Source of the DNA: SAR202 cluster bacterium AC-647-N09_OGT_505m | GTDB taxonomy: Bacteria; Chloroflexota; Dehalococcoidia; UBA2985 | Length of the DNA: 64,000 bases | Assembly (NCBI GenBank): GCA_009391225.1 | Contig: VEXC01000001.1 | Location: forward strand, 24,750-88,749 | Direction of reading: 5' to 3' | Shown: positions 1-9,218 of the stretch, one piece after another | How positions within the stretch are numbered: the stretch's first letter is position 1 | Layout: each line of letters starts with the position of its first letter | Notes under the pieces: generated by a model | What the model saw: only the letters and a program-made list of their open reading frames with translations | The model's database searches: none | Told to the model about the DNA's origin: nothing | Translations under genes and position numbers: made by a program

Positions 1-864
1 AGGTGGTTGACCGTTGACCAAGGAAGGTCACAGAGAAAGACTCTTTTTCGTCAGTGGTATATGTGGCTAATCACCTCCCACGCTCCGTATGTTGCTTCGC
101 ACCAGATGGTTACCGATTCGAATTGGCGGTGGGTGTAAAGAGGTACCCAGATGTCCATCTGTTGTATATGTCCAGTTGACGGGTATACATCAGTGGAGGC
201 CATCTAATCCAGCTTGAAACCATAGCCGTCCCATTCAAAATCAAGAGCCAGTAAACAGGTCAACTCATTATCTCTGTTGAAAACATTAACACTTCGGAAT
301 CGGATTTGCTGGAAGCATTGGGTCGATTACTTTTCTAACTGAGTATGACCTATTTTGAGGGCGCTGCACCAGCCTGTTTAATCACTAGAGATTAGTGTGG
401 TCTGGCCATCATTCTCCCAAGAATATCGATTCCCACAAAACGATTCCACGACATCGGTAGGTCAGGCTGGTGAAAGTTTGTTTACTGGGTAGTAACTATA
501 GTTGCCTCGATTGGTTTGATTAGCACTTCGGAGTAGGTCTTGCTATACTGGAGGATGAGTGACATTGGTTTGCTTATCTTTTGTTTGTGCTTATCACTGC
601 GACTTCCCTTGATGCTATAGCTCTGATTGTTGTATGGATTATTTGGTTTTGTCAGTAAGGGGTGACTCATATCAGAACAAGTATGGGGCAGGCACACGGC
701 AAGCTACCTCACAATAGCCTTGTGAATCTTGATGACATCTCCTTGACTAACAGATATATGCTTTACAAAACTGCAAGCGCCCCCCTGAGGAGCTCTCAGT
801 AAGAATGGATTTACTATGGGGCCTTGCTCTAAGGAGTTCAGGTGTTTGAATCCCACAAGATACG
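1..864. other. Intergenic, no gene supported
   Basis: No reading frame here has a recognisable domain, a good ribosome binding site or coding-like composition. The one frame of about 70 codons on the minus strand (482-697) is low-complexity and has no family resemblance. I see no tRNA, terminator or repeat. Confidence 0.5.
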
Positions 865-2148
865 CTAAACTTTCATAGACACAGAATCATCACCGGGTGA
901 CTCTCCAGGTTCTATTCTCGTAGTACCAGTTTCAGGCAGTAAGATCCCCGCGATAGCGAGGCTCCAAGCAAAGATAGCGAAGACGCCAAGCCCTGGAACG
1001 AGGCTTCCGGTCAGGTCACCAATTACCCCTACAAACGGCGGAGAAACAAAACTAGCCATGCCACCGATACTCATTAGGCTCGCAAAGATGAGGGAAACTC
1101 GACGCGGGTTGTTCGGATACAATTCCATTGGAATGGTGATAAGAGCTGGGAGATAGAACCAGCAAGCGAACCCTAACACCACAACAGCTATGTATAGAAC
1201 GACTGAGTCTGGCAGTAGGATGCACGCAAGCCCAGCGAATCCAACCACAATACCTGGGATGATGAGAAACGGCCGCCGCTTGGAAATTCGCGTAGTCAGA
1301 ATACTGGCTAGTACCAGACTGATGAACCCAGCCAATGACAAGAGCCCCATGAGTACACCTCCCTTTTCCAATGGCATATTGTGCACCTCATGATAGAGCG
1401 TCGGCAGCCATCCCAGAGACACTGTAAGAAGTGCAAGAGGTCCTGCATCTGCAGCTGCCACAAGTAAGGTGCTGCGGTCGTGGAGGACTTCCCAGACACG
1501 CCGTATTAGTGGACGCGGCTCGCTGTCCGCGGGGATTCTTTGTGCTTTCCCTAAGAGGAGCCAGACAACTGCACTCCCCAGGGATACACCTCCAAACACG
1601 CTCAGAGCTATTTCCCATCCTATGGCCTCTGACAGGGGGGCAACTAGGAAGGCCGACACAGCTAGTCCTAGACTGGCGCTGAGCATCAAGCTCCCGTTAA
1701 CGAAAGGAAGCTCCTTGGGGCGGAACCATTGCATGAACAATGGACCTGATGTGGGAAACAATAGGATAAAACCAACCCCATAGATTGCCCGAATCGTTAG
1801 AAGGAGAGGATAGCTATCTACTGCCAGGAAGCTCAGCACCGGAACGGAGCTCGTCACCGCTCCAAAGCCAATCAGCATTTTCAACCCAATACGGCCTACA
1901 AGCAAGTTTACTGGGATAGCAAAGACAACGTGAACAAGGAATATAATACTTGTCAGGAAGCCGGCGGTGCTATTGTTGATCCCGTAGTCGCCAATAATCA
2001 CCGGTACGATGGGCCCTATGGGGAACATATTAAGCCCAGCTGAGAAAACGAGAGACGCCATTAGGCCCACAATAACGAAGCGGTACCCACTGCTTCGCCG
2101 GTAATCTGTCTCTCCCGCCTTCCACATGTGCGAAGGCTGTGATTGCAT
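865..2148 (-). CDS. MFS transporter, CynX/NimT-like
   Basis: A 427-residue major facilitator protein, about the usual length for a 12-helix carrier. Hydrophobic segments run through the whole protein, with a charged central loop near residues 205-225 between the two six-helix halves. The loop after helix 2 has the reduced motif 'LVGRIGLK', which corresponds to the MFS motif A (GxxxDRxGxR). The first helices have the 'GPIVPVI' pattern seen in CynX/NimT and nitrate-type carriers. The C-terminus is an acidic cytoplasmic tail. The gene stands alone with wide gaps on both sides, so context gives no substrate. Efflux or uptake of a small organic anion would fit the family, but this is inference. 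The start ATG at 2148 has a GGAGAGG stretch upstream at longer spacing than usual. Confidence 0.85.
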   Translation of the reverse strand: MQSQPSHMWKAGETDYRRSSGYRFVIVGLMASLVFSAGLNMFPIGPIVPVIIGDYGINNSTAGFLTSIIFLVHVVFAIPVNLLVGRIGLKMLIGFGAVTSSVPVLSFLAVDSYPLLLTIRAIYGVGFILLFPTSGPLFMQWFRPKELPFVNGSLMLSASLGLAVSAFLVAPLSEAIGWEIALSVFGGVSLGSAVVWLLLGKAQRIPADSEPRPLIRRVWEVLHDRSTLLVAAADAGPLALLTVSLGWLPTLYHEVHNMPLEKGGVLMGLLSLAGFISLVLASILTTRISKRRPFLIIPGIVVGFAGLACILLPDSVVLYIAVVVLGFACWFYLPALITIPMELYPNNPRRVSLIFASLMSIGGMASFVSPPFVGVIGDLTGSLVPGLGVFAIFAWSLAIAGILLPETGTTRIEPGESPGDDSVSMKV

Positions 2149-2462
2149 TTGAATCTTAGGTACCCTCTCCTTGGAAAGCCGCGACTCACGGGCCTAAGTC
2201 ATCTATCAGACCGCATCCAATCCACCTAGGTTTGCATCCTACGAAAAACTAAGAGGTAAATCCCACTAATGCTTAACAAAGGGAGTTACAGAGTGTGCGC
2301 GATATCTATCTTCGTCTCTGAAGACGACGGCAACGGCCTCTATCACCAACGATTATCTACAGAATGCCCCCGGTTCTGATCAAAGCGAAAGCTATCTTGG
2401 TTCACTTAGTACGACGTGAGACTGTACCAAGTATAGAGCATGGCTCAGAGAATGATAACTTA

Positions 2463-2513
2463 TCCGTGGCACCCACGGAATATAGGAGGGACTCGAATCG
2501 GCGAGTCCCTCCT
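2463..2513. other. Tandem perfect hairpins
   Basis: Two adjacent inverted repeats. The first has 7-bp arms (TCCGTGG/CCACGGA, 2463-2479) around a 3-base loop. The second has 12-bp perfect arms (AGGAGGGACTCG/CGAGTCCCTCCT) at 2484-2495 and 2502-2513 around a 6-base loop. No T-tract follows on either strand, so it is not a classical intrinsic terminator. A small structured RNA, a terminator of another kind or a protein-binding palindrome are all possible. Confidence 0.55.
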
Positions 2514-2921
2514 CTCATCTAAGAAATGCCTTTCGTAGTTACTTCTTTGGCTTAGGCTGCGTCGTCTCGCATCCGCATGCAACACACATTGTCCAATCTC
2601 CTCCCTAGTTAGAGTATCGATGTATTCTGGCACATAGGTGAGCTGTTCGCAAATGGCCAGACCCACCTGACTGCCATATAAGACGCTGAGGCTATCTGGT
2701 ATTCATATGCATTAGGAGAACATGTGTCCACCAAGATGATAGACCAGTCATCGCAAGGACTAGCACACTCTCGCGCATAACTGGGCATCACTTACCCATT
2801 GGATACGTGGCTGCGTGCCATCATGGTTCACGATTACCTTCACACATAAGACGAAGGTTCGAAGAAGCTTCCCATCTGGTCATATTCTTATATTCTAACC
2901 CATGGCATCCCATTAACGGGT

Positions 2922-2927
2922 TATAAT
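2922..2927 (+). promoter_or_regulatory. Candidate -10 box (TATAAT)
   Basis: A perfect TATAAT in the context GGGTTATAAT lies 60 bases before the next start codon. The same GGTTATAAT string precedes two other + strand genes in this window (8419 and 14527). No convincing -35 hexamer is visible at 16-18 bases upstream. Confidence 0.35.
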
Positions 2928-2987
2928 GAGAGTGGGTTCTGTGAGGCAAGTGGTGCCGTGGAAGATTAGTCATGACTGGGGAAATTG

Positions 2988-3488
2988 ATGCAACAGAATG
3001 AACCATCCTATTCAGAGAAGCAGCGATTCCGGCAGTGGTGGATATGGCTGTCGATTCTCATTAGCCCTGCATTCTTCCTCGGGATAGTACTACAACAGCT
3101 CGTCTTGGGCTCTCCTCTGGACTATACAATGGTTATCCTCGCCATCGTTCTGGGAGGTGGCCTCCCTATGTTCACATATACTATGGGGCTTGACACGGAA
3201 GTGAGAGGCAGTGGTGTGTGTGTTCGTTTTAGGCCATTCCATAGGAAGTGGATAGTGATTGGCTTCGATAGTATCAGGAAAGCCGAAACTTTGACTTACA
3301 GCCCTCTCAAAGACTATGGAGGCTGGGGTATTCGTTATGGCAGAAATGGAAAGGCGTATAACGTCAGTGGTAACAAGGGAGTAATGTTAACGCTAACCGA
3401 CGAGAAGAATCTGATGATTGGCTCTGGTAATCATGAACTATTGTGTTCTGCAATCAATGAGCGTCTCTCATCCGTCCAAGAATGTTAG
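2988..3488 (+). CDS. Two-helix membrane protein, DUF6141-like
   Basis: A 166-residue protein with two N-terminal membrane segments (about residues 18-38 and 45-65), starting with the pattern 'KQRFRQWWIWL'. A soluble C-terminal part follows that looks like a bacterial PH-type fold. The motifs 'YGGWGIRYG', 'KAYNVSGNKGV' and 'LTLTDEKNLMIGS' match the pattern I know from DUF6141/PH-like proteins. The biochemical role of that family is unknown. I chose ATG 2988 over the TTG one codon upstream; GGGGAAATTG just before it can serve as ribosome binding site. It stands alone, 63 bases before the reductase gene. Confidence 0.75.
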   Translation: MQQNEPSYSEKQRFRQWWIWLSILISPAFFLGIVLQQLVLGSPLDYTMVILAIVLGGGLPMFTYTMGLDTEVRGSGVCVRFRPFHRKWIVIGFDSIRKAETLTYSPLKDYGGWGIRYGRNGKAYNVSGNKGVMLTLTDEKNLMIGSGNHELLCSAINERLSSVQEC

Positions 3489-3551
3489 TTGAGATAATCT
3501 AGGCATTATCGGGGAAAATGGTAGTGTGTACCGCAAGGCTAGGCGCCCTAG

Positions 3552-4067
3552 GTGGAATTGAGATGCATAAGCATCTCATACTCATACTCATACTACTATT
3601 CCCAATGGCTAGGGAAGGAGATAACAATTAACCAATATATACCCAATCCAACCAGATGGGTGGCTGAACAGGTTGAACTATACGAATCAAGTGGTGGCAC
3701 TCGAGGTACGACATTGAGGGGACTACCAATTGTCATCGTTACCAGTCAGGGATCCAAGACAGGTGCCATCCGAAAAACTCCATTAATGAGAGCCGTAGAT
3801 GGTGAAAATTACATCCTGGTAGCATCAAGAGGTGGAGCGCCGAAAAATCCCTCTTGGTACTACAACTTAAAGGCAAATCATGACGTGGAAATTCGTGACG
3901 GTGTAAACGTGCACAAGATGCGCGTCCGAGAAGTTACTGGTTCGGAGGAAAGGCAACGGCTTTGGGGCATAGCGGTAGAAGCATTTCCACCCTATAGAGA
4001 CTACCAAGAGACAACCAGTAGACTGATCCCTGTTTTTTTGGCCGAAATGTCGACATACATTCACTAG
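3552..4067 (+). CDS. Deazaflavin (F420)-dependent nitroreductase-family protein
   Basis: The protein fits the Ddn/DUF385 split-barrel family, whose known members use F420H2 to reduce nitro compounds, quinones or enones. Family signatures are clear: 'NPTRWVAEQVELYESSGG', 'GLPIVIVTSQGSKTGAIRKTPLMR', 'GGAPKNPSWYYNLKA', and the end 'ETTSRLIPVFLAE'. The family normally starts just before the NPxxWVAEQ segment. The only canonical start in frame is GTG 3552, which adds a Ser/Tyr-rich stretch of about 25 residues with a poor ribosome site. A strong AAGGAG (3615-3620) sits six bases before an in-frame ATT at 3627, which would give the family-like N-terminus. So the true start may be ATT 3627. F420 use is inferred from the family. 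Confidence 0.85.
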   Translation: MELRCISISYSYSYYYSQWLGKEITINQYIPNPTRWVAEQVELYESSGGTRGTTLRGLPIVIVTSQGSKTGAIRKTPLMRAVDGENYILVASRGGAPKNPSWYYNLKANHDVEIRDGVNVHKMRVREVTGSEERQRLWGIAVEAFPPYRDYQETTSRLIPVFLAEMSTYIH

Positions 4068-4301
4068 TGGCATTAGGAATTCAATGTGGCAAGGAACCTC
4101 ATTGGGAATTGGATACAGCGCGGGGCAGATAGGATATATCTCCCTCCTTCTTCCTTCGCAACAGCCTTGTAACCCCCAGCAGAATCCTTCTAGCCGCAAT
4201 ATGCGGCCTGACACCTAGGAATTTTCATTAGGGATTGGGTGCTATTGGGGATATATCTTTATTCCACACATACAGGTGGCTGAAAGAGAAATTAGCTTGA
4301 T

Positions 4302-4883
4302 ATGAACTGCCCAACATGCGGTAGTGAGAACCCAGAAGATGCTCAATCCTGTGATAGGTGTGGAGCATATCTAAATGCGCCTACAGTAAATGGTATTGGA
4401 ATAGCAGTTACCGAACTGCCAATGGTCAATTTTCCTCAGGCCATAAAGCTAGGGTTCAAAAACTACTTCGAATTCAGTGGAAGGGCCACAAGGGCTGAGT
4501 TTTGGTGGTGGGCTCTGCTTGTAACTCTAGGGGGGTTGATTCCATTGCTGGGTTGGATAGTGAGAATAGCACTCTTGATACCCAGTATCTCTCTGACAAC
4601 TCGAAGACTTCATGATATTGGGAAGAGTGGCTGGCAGCAACTATGGGCGTTACTGGCATTAAGTCCGTGGGTTTTCATCGTGCTTGTTGCAGTGGTTGTT
4701 GGTGACACCATAGTCTATACGCTTGTTTCCCTCTTTTTTTATCTTATTATCGCTTTTGCAATCAGTATTGGTTTGGCCAGTATGTTTATTGATTGGCTGG
4801 TCAGAAAGGGAGAAACTGGCGCAAACAAATACGGCCCAGACCCACGCGAGCCTACCTCACATCACCCCCACAACCCCCAATAG
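4302..4883 (+). CDS. Zinc-ribbon DUF805 membrane protein
   Basis: A 193-residue fusion. Residues 1-25 form a zinc ribbon with two CxxC pairs (CPTC at 4-7, CDRC at 18-21). After a linker, residues 45-180 are a DUF805 domain: 'FKNYFEFSGRATRAEFWWW', then membrane helices, 'TTRRLHDIGKSGWW'-type motif ('RRLHDIGKSGWQQL') and the terminal 'GANKYGPDP' box. DUF805 proteins are small inner-membrane proteins of unknown function. A second DUF805 gene without the ribbon is at 14643. The C-terminal tail is His/Pro-rich and low-complexity. Its stop codon lies inside a copy of a short motif (ACCCCC-AxAGCATC) repeated elsewhere in the window. Confidence 0.85.
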   Translation: MNCPTCGSENPEDAQSCDRCGAYLNAPTVNGIGIAVTELPMVNFPQAIKLGFKNYFEFSGRATRAEFWWWALLVTLGGLIPLLGWIVRIALLIPSISLTTRRLHDIGKSGWQQLWALLALSPWVFIVLVAVVVGDTIVYTLVSLFFYLIIAFAISIGLASMFIDWLVRKGETGANKYGPDPREPTSHHPHNPQ

Positions 4884-5560
4884 CATCTTCTATGTGATTT
4901 GCCATTAATAAATGTAATAGATGTGATGTGATTGACAAAAATCCCTCGAAATGAGTCAGATGCGACTTGAGCATATCTGCAAAGTAGTTGCTAATTGGCT
5001 CGATAGGGCAGGGGAGTCCGAACGTGACTTAGCCATGGATGCCCACTAGATGCCAGTGGAGACCATCAAGAATGATGGCCCCAGCAAGCGGTGTATTGCC
5101 AGTTGCTCTTCCCCAGTTTATGATGAACGAACGACCATACCGATGTTCTCGAGTGGGTGGGTAAAGAAGCAGGCTATCCATTTCGCTTCTCCTTCCAGGT
5201 TCTATGTGGATCGAAGGTTCACGTACTAAGGTAGTGGCCTTCTCCATGTATAGAATACAGGCGCTCCAACAACCGGTCTGAAGTTCAGGAGCTTAGATAT
5301 ACGAGCCTGCTAGTTCAGGCTATGTGCTCCGATACCTCGGAGGAGAATCAGTACTTGATTCCGAAGTAGTGCATGTTGTGTACTGCCTCACGAATGCTAG
5401 CAAGCACGAGTATGTCCAGATAATGCCGCACACTTACGATTGGTAAGCATTAGTCATTAGGTAGCCCCGACACCAGCATGTACTGTACATAGAACAAAGT
5501 TTGTATGATGGGCAAAGATTACTCACATTTAATCAATTGGCGCGACCCGAAAGATCCTAG
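4884..5560. other. Intergenic, nothing recognised
   Basis: About 680 bases without a supportable gene. The frame at 5029-5247 on the minus strand has no domain and no ribosome site. No terminator hairpin with a T-tract was seen. Confidence 0.45.
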
Positions 5561-6886
5561 ATGATTCGAAAAGCAATACGCGACACCAAAGGAATGTATT
5601 ACGGGTGGTGGGTAGTCTTTACTGCTTCCGTTTTTCACGCCCTTTTCGGAGGTCTATACCACACAGGGATCTCACTCTATTTCCTTCCATTTAAGCGTGC
5701 CTTCGAGATATCTAGCACACAGCTTTCCCTCGCTTTCGCCGTACGGTCACTTGAAGGAGGGTTAGAAGGCCCATTTGTTGGTTATTTGGTAGATAAGATT
5801 GGCCCGAGGCCTATCGTCTGGTTTGGTGTAGTTACTGGTGGAATCGGCTTCATGCTGCTAGCGCTTACTCATTCCTTCCCAATGTTCCTAGTAGTATTCC
5901 TCGGTTTTCTAACCATTGGTTTCTCCACACCTTTCCATGGCATAACGGCATCCATAAACCACTGGTTTAAAAGGCGCCTTGGCACAGCCATGTCTCTGGC
6001 AACGGTAGGCTCAGCAGTTGGGGGTGTCCTCATTACCCCTTTAATAGCATGGATTATCCTTAGCTTTGGATGGCGAACTGCTGCAATGACATCAGGTGTT
6101 TTGATTCTTGTAATAGGTATACCATTAAGCATCTTAATACGCGTTCCTAAGGGAGATGAAGCACTGCAAGAAGAGGAACCAGGTTCTGCAGAAGAAGCAA
6201 CAGCAATTGTCGGAACTGCCGGAGAATCTAACTTACTGGAGTCTTCTCAATCTCTGCTCGTTGACTCAACTGGTTTCGATGGTGACTTCACTGTCAGAGA
6301 GGCCCTACGCACTAAAACCTATTGGCTACTCTCTTTGTCAATCGGCTTGCGTCTCATGGCCCAGTCAGCCTTGATGGTGCACATGGTACCAATGCTTGTC
6401 TCTAGGGGCAACAGCGAAGGTGTTGCTGCAATCTTAGTATCGTTACTTTCGCTAGTTCGTCTCCCAGCGATTATCGGTGCCGGAGTCATATCCGACAGAT
6501 GGTCCAGAACAAGGACTTCATCTTTAGCGATGATCTCTGGTCTGGCAGCTGGAGTAGTTATATTACTTGGTCCGAGCGGTTTACTTACAGGAATAGCCTT
6601 CGCTTTCCTGTTTGCTGGTGCCCAATCCTGCAATTCTGTAACCTGGGCTTTAGTGGGTCAATTTTTTGGCCGCAAGAACTTTGGGACACTGAGGGGCGGA
6701 GTGACACTGGTGCAAAGCCTAATGTCTACAGCCGGGCCTTTGGGTGCAGGCATCGTGTTCGACCTGACTGGCAACTACGCCGTTGCGTTTGTGGCCATAT
6801 CCGTCACATACACAGCAGCAACAATAATGTTCTGGACATTGAAAGCACCCCAGGAGCCGCTACGCGGTAATGGTATCGGGCACTAA
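5561..6886 (+). CDS. MFS transporter, OFA/monocarboxylate-like
   Basis: A 441-residue MFS carrier that begins with 'YYGWWVV', the N-terminal signature of the oxalate/formate antiporter and monocarboxylate-like branch. Motif A is recognisable as 'GYLVDKIGPRPIV' after helix 2, and the loop 'NHWFKRRLGTAMSLATVGSAVGG' is typical of this branch. A long acidic cytoplasmic loop (about residues 205-245) separates the two halves. It converges with another gene of the same branch (6919-8184), and the two stops are only 33 bases apart. The pair looks like related paralogs, not one operon. The substrate is likely a small carboxylate, by family only. Confidence 0.85.
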   Translation: MIRKAIRDTKGMYYGWWVVFTASVFHALFGGLYHTGISLYFLPFKRAFEISSTQLSLAFAVRSLEGGLEGPFVGYLVDKIGPRPIVWFGVVTGGIGFMLLALTHSFPMFLVVFLGFLTIGFSTPFHGITASINHWFKRRLGTAMSLATVGSAVGGVLITPLIAWIILSFGWRTAAMTSGVLILVIGIPLSILIRVPKGDEALQEEEPGSAEEATAIVGTAGESNLLESSQSLLVDSTGFDGDFTVREALRTKTYWLLSLSIGLRLMAQSALMVHMVPMLVSRGNSEGVAAILVSLLSLVRLPAIIGAGVISDRWSRTRTSSLAMISGLAAGVVILLGPSGLLTGIAFAFLFAGAQSCNSVTWALVGQFFGRKNFGTLRGGVTLVQSLMSTAGPLGAGIVFDLTGNYAVAFVAISVTYTAATIMFWTLKAPQEPLRGNGIGH

Positions 6887-6918
6887 AAAGGGATTGTCAC
6901 AAGTGTATGGCACACCAC

Positions 6919-8184
6919 TTAGTGACGGCTGGGTAGTATCGGCTGACGCGCTAACAAAATCATTCCGGCGCCAAGAAAATTCAGGATAGCCAGACCCAAG
7001 AATGGAATAGTGTAGCTGCCCAGGATGTCGAAGAAGTAGCCAGCTAAAATTGGTGCCCCCACCATGAATAAGTTCATTGGCATTTGGGAGACCCCCAGGA
7101 TACTGGCAAAGTTACGTCTTCCAAAGTAATCTCCACGGATGGCTGTCAGCAGCGGTACCCTTGCTCCGAGGCCAATTCCATACAGCAACGCAAAGAGATA
7201 GGCACCCTCGATTGTTTGTATAGTTGCTGCTATCAAAATTCCAGCACCTTGAATGGCTACAGCGATGGAAATCAACGGCCTCTTAGGAAGACGGTCTCCT
7301 AGGAAACCTCCGCCAAGTTGGCTGATACTTCCTGCAACACCCCAAATGAGCACCACTGTCCCCGCCTGGGCTAAAGACATGCCGATGTCTGTCATGGCCG
7401 GGATGATATGAACAGATATTGTGATAGCCGACACGGCGGAGAACCCATGAGCGGCGGTAATCGCCCAAAAGGCCGTTGTCCTGAGCGCCTCACCAACTGT
7501 GAAGCCGTCATCGTCCCCCAGAAAGGACTCCTGGGCAGCGTCCTCCGGGTCTGAGGAAGGGTCTCCATCGGGGTGCTGTCCATACTCCTCGGGTCGGTTG
7601 CGAACCATTCGAGCAATCGGAACTGTTACCACCAATACGCTGATTCCTAGAGATATGGCCATAGCACGCCACCCGTATGCGTCCATTGCACGCCCCATGA
7701 GAGGGGCCAATAGTGCTCCTAGGTTTATCCCTATCAAACCTATTGCCATAGCCTTGGTCCGATGCCGTCGAAACCAATTGTTTATGGCTGCTATGAGGGG
7801 GATAAAACCCCCGAACCCTGCACCTGCGAAGATCAACAGGAATGTGACGTAATAACCGATGACGCCTTGGATGAAGCTGAATAAGATGAACGCTGCTCCA
7901 AGAAGCGCAAACCCAATCAGAATCATACGACGGCTACCCAGGCGGTCAGTCAGGTATCCCTCAATCGGGCCCAGTATGGCGCCCTCTATTCGGCCGAGGG
8001 AGAAAGGTACTGATAGGACCGCACGACTCCATCCGAACTGGCGCTCCAACGCCACAAAGAAGAACCCCAAGCCATGGAAGATTGGGGTGATAATGAATGT
8101 CAGGGAAAAGAGAGTTATCCCTACGAGCCACCAGCCATAGAAAACCTGGATTGGCAGTTTTGATTCTCGGATTGGAGGTTCCAT
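6919..8184 (-). CDS. MFS transporter, OFA/monocarboxylate-like
   Basis: A 421-residue MFS protein with the same layout as its convergent neighbour: 'VFYGWWLVG' start, 'EGYLTDRLGSRRMI' motif A, 'NNWFRRHRTKAMAIGLIGINLG', and an acidic central loop (about residues 205-230). It has twelve predicted helices and a short tail. Sequence similarity to the 5561-6886 protein is plain in these motifs, so an old duplication or two acquisitions of the same family are likely. The start ATG 8184 has no strong ribosome site; the next upstream region is non-coding. Confidence 0.85.
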   Translation of the reverse strand: MEPPIRESKLPIQVFYGWWLVGITLFSLTFIITPIFHGLGFFFVALERQFGWSRAVLSVPFSLGRIEGAILGPIEGYLTDRLGSRRMILIGFALLGAAFILFSFIQGVIGYYVTFLLIFAGAGFGGFIPLIAAINNWFRRHRTKAMAIGLIGINLGALLAPLMGRAMDAYGWRAMAISLGISVLVVTVPIARMVRNRPEEYGQHPDGDPSSDPEDAAQESFLGDDDGFTVGEALRTTAFWAITAAHGFSAVSAITISVHIIPAMTDIGMSLAQAGTVVLIWGVAGSISQLGGGFLGDRLPKRPLISIAVAIQGAGILIAATIQTIEGAYLFALLYGIGLGARVPLLTAIRGDYFGRRNFASILGVSQMPMNLFMVGAPILAGYFFDILGSYTIPFLGLAILNFLGAGMILLARQPILPSRH

Positions 8185-8418
8185 GTCAGGTTAAACGCTC
8201 ATCCTAAGATAGGTGATATCCCAGGAGAATATACCACAGGAGACTGGAGGGAGTTCGTATTATTCCTTAATGGTGTTTTCAATGAGCCACTTGGCGACAC
8301 TTTCAAGCCCTGACTCATCGAATACAAAAGGTCTTTACAACCTGCTGACCACCCTCTCAATCGATAGATCTTATGCCGTATAGAACCACCGCGAGTACCT
8401 AGCACGCAACATATCGGT

Positions 8419-8424
8419 TATAAT
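8419..8424 (+). promoter_or_regulatory. Candidate -10 box for the selenoprotein gene
   Basis: TATAAT in the context CGGTTATAATAATGG, 43 bases before the ATG at 8468. No clear -35 is visible. The string GGTTATAAT also appears before the genes at 2988 and 14643. Confidence 0.35.
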
Positions 8425-8467
8425 AATGGAAGTTTGTACACGCCCAGTAGTCCTAAGAGGCATAGAC

Positions 8468-9070
8468 ATGAACCCCAATCCCGTACAACTATTCTTGCTA
8501 ATGCCAGCGCTCATGTTGCTGGTTGTGGGTTGCGTTGTTGGTAGCCAGCCGGTTGATACTCCTACCTTGGTAGTCCCTAGAGCTACGCTGACTGTTACTC
8601 CAATGACTACATCTGCACCCAAAGCTACAGCAGCAGCTATGCCAGATTTCGAACTTCCAGATATTTCGGGGTCCCTAGTGTCTCTTTCCACATTGCTTTC
8701 ACAAAACAAATTCGTTGTACTTGTCTTCTATCGAGGTCACTTCTGAGGTATATGTCGTAACCAACTTGTAGAGTTGCAAGACATGTACCGAGAATTCCGC
8801 TATCTTGACAGTGAGGTAGTCGGAATCAGTATGGACAACGTATCTGAGACCGCTATTTTGGCGAAGGTGGTAGAAGCGGATTTCAAACTACTATCTGACC
8901 CCGATGGGAAAGTCGTCAAAGAATATGGCATCTACAACCTCCTTGGAGATGGCCTAGCGACCCCTGCCGTCTTCATTATCGGATTGAACAGGCACCTCGA
9001 ATGGAGCCACGTGGGTACGAATATCGGAGACAGGCCAGCTACAGGCGATATCCTCGCTCGTCTAAAATAG
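8468..9070 (+). CDS. Peroxiredoxin-like lipoprotein with in-frame UGA (selenocysteine)
   Basis: One gene of 200 residues interrupted by TGA at 8744-8746. The first half has a lipoprotein signal (lipobox LVVGC, Cys22), a Thr/Pro-rich linker, and the start of an AhpC/TSA redoxin fold ('MPDFELPDISG', 'FVVLVFYRGHF'). After the TGA the same frame continues 'GICRNQLVELQDMYREF' and runs to the end of a normal redoxin domain. The UGA is at residue 93, in the position of the peroxidatic Cys of the FYRGxxCxxC motif, giving U-G-I-C with Cys96 as resolving residue. UGA is an ordinary stop in other genes here (mraZ, tusA), so recoding is local. A strong hairpin starts right after the UGA. ATG 8468 has AAGAGG upstream. 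It probably acts outside the membrane as a thiol/peroxide reductase. No sel genes are in this window. A nonsense mutation is the alternative. Confidence 0.85.
8747..8789 (+). promoter_or_regulatory. Candidate bacterial SECIS element
   Basis: Directly after the UGA, GGUAUAUGUC (8747-8756) pairs with GACAUGUACC (8780-8789) as ten consecutive base pairs including one U-G. Inside, CAACU (8762-8766) pairs with AGUUG (8772-8776), leaving a five-base apical loop UGUAG. The loop begins 20 bases after the UGA and has a G at its second position. This fits the published description of bacterial SECIS elements (apical loop roughly 16-37 bases downstream with an early G). The fit was judged by eye, without a folding program. 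Confidence 0.75.
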
Positions 9071-9218
9071 ACATTGCGTCCACCTCCAACCTCCATACCC
9101 CACAACAGCATCGTTATCCACCCACCGCCGCGCAACTCAAAGACACAAGGCCTGCATGACCGCCACCAGGATGTGGCATATACCCTTAACCTGTTATGCA
9201 GGGTCGGTGCGCTACGAT

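Larger units (their letters stand above)
2149..2987. other. Intergenic with tandem hairpins, otherwise empty
   Basis: An 840-base gap between divergent genes. Minus-strand frames at 2460-2666 and 2609-2791 are short, overlap each other and resemble no family. The only clear structure is a pair of perfect hairpins at 2463-2513, listed separately. A TATAAT box lies at 2922-2927 before the next gene. Confidence 0.5.
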
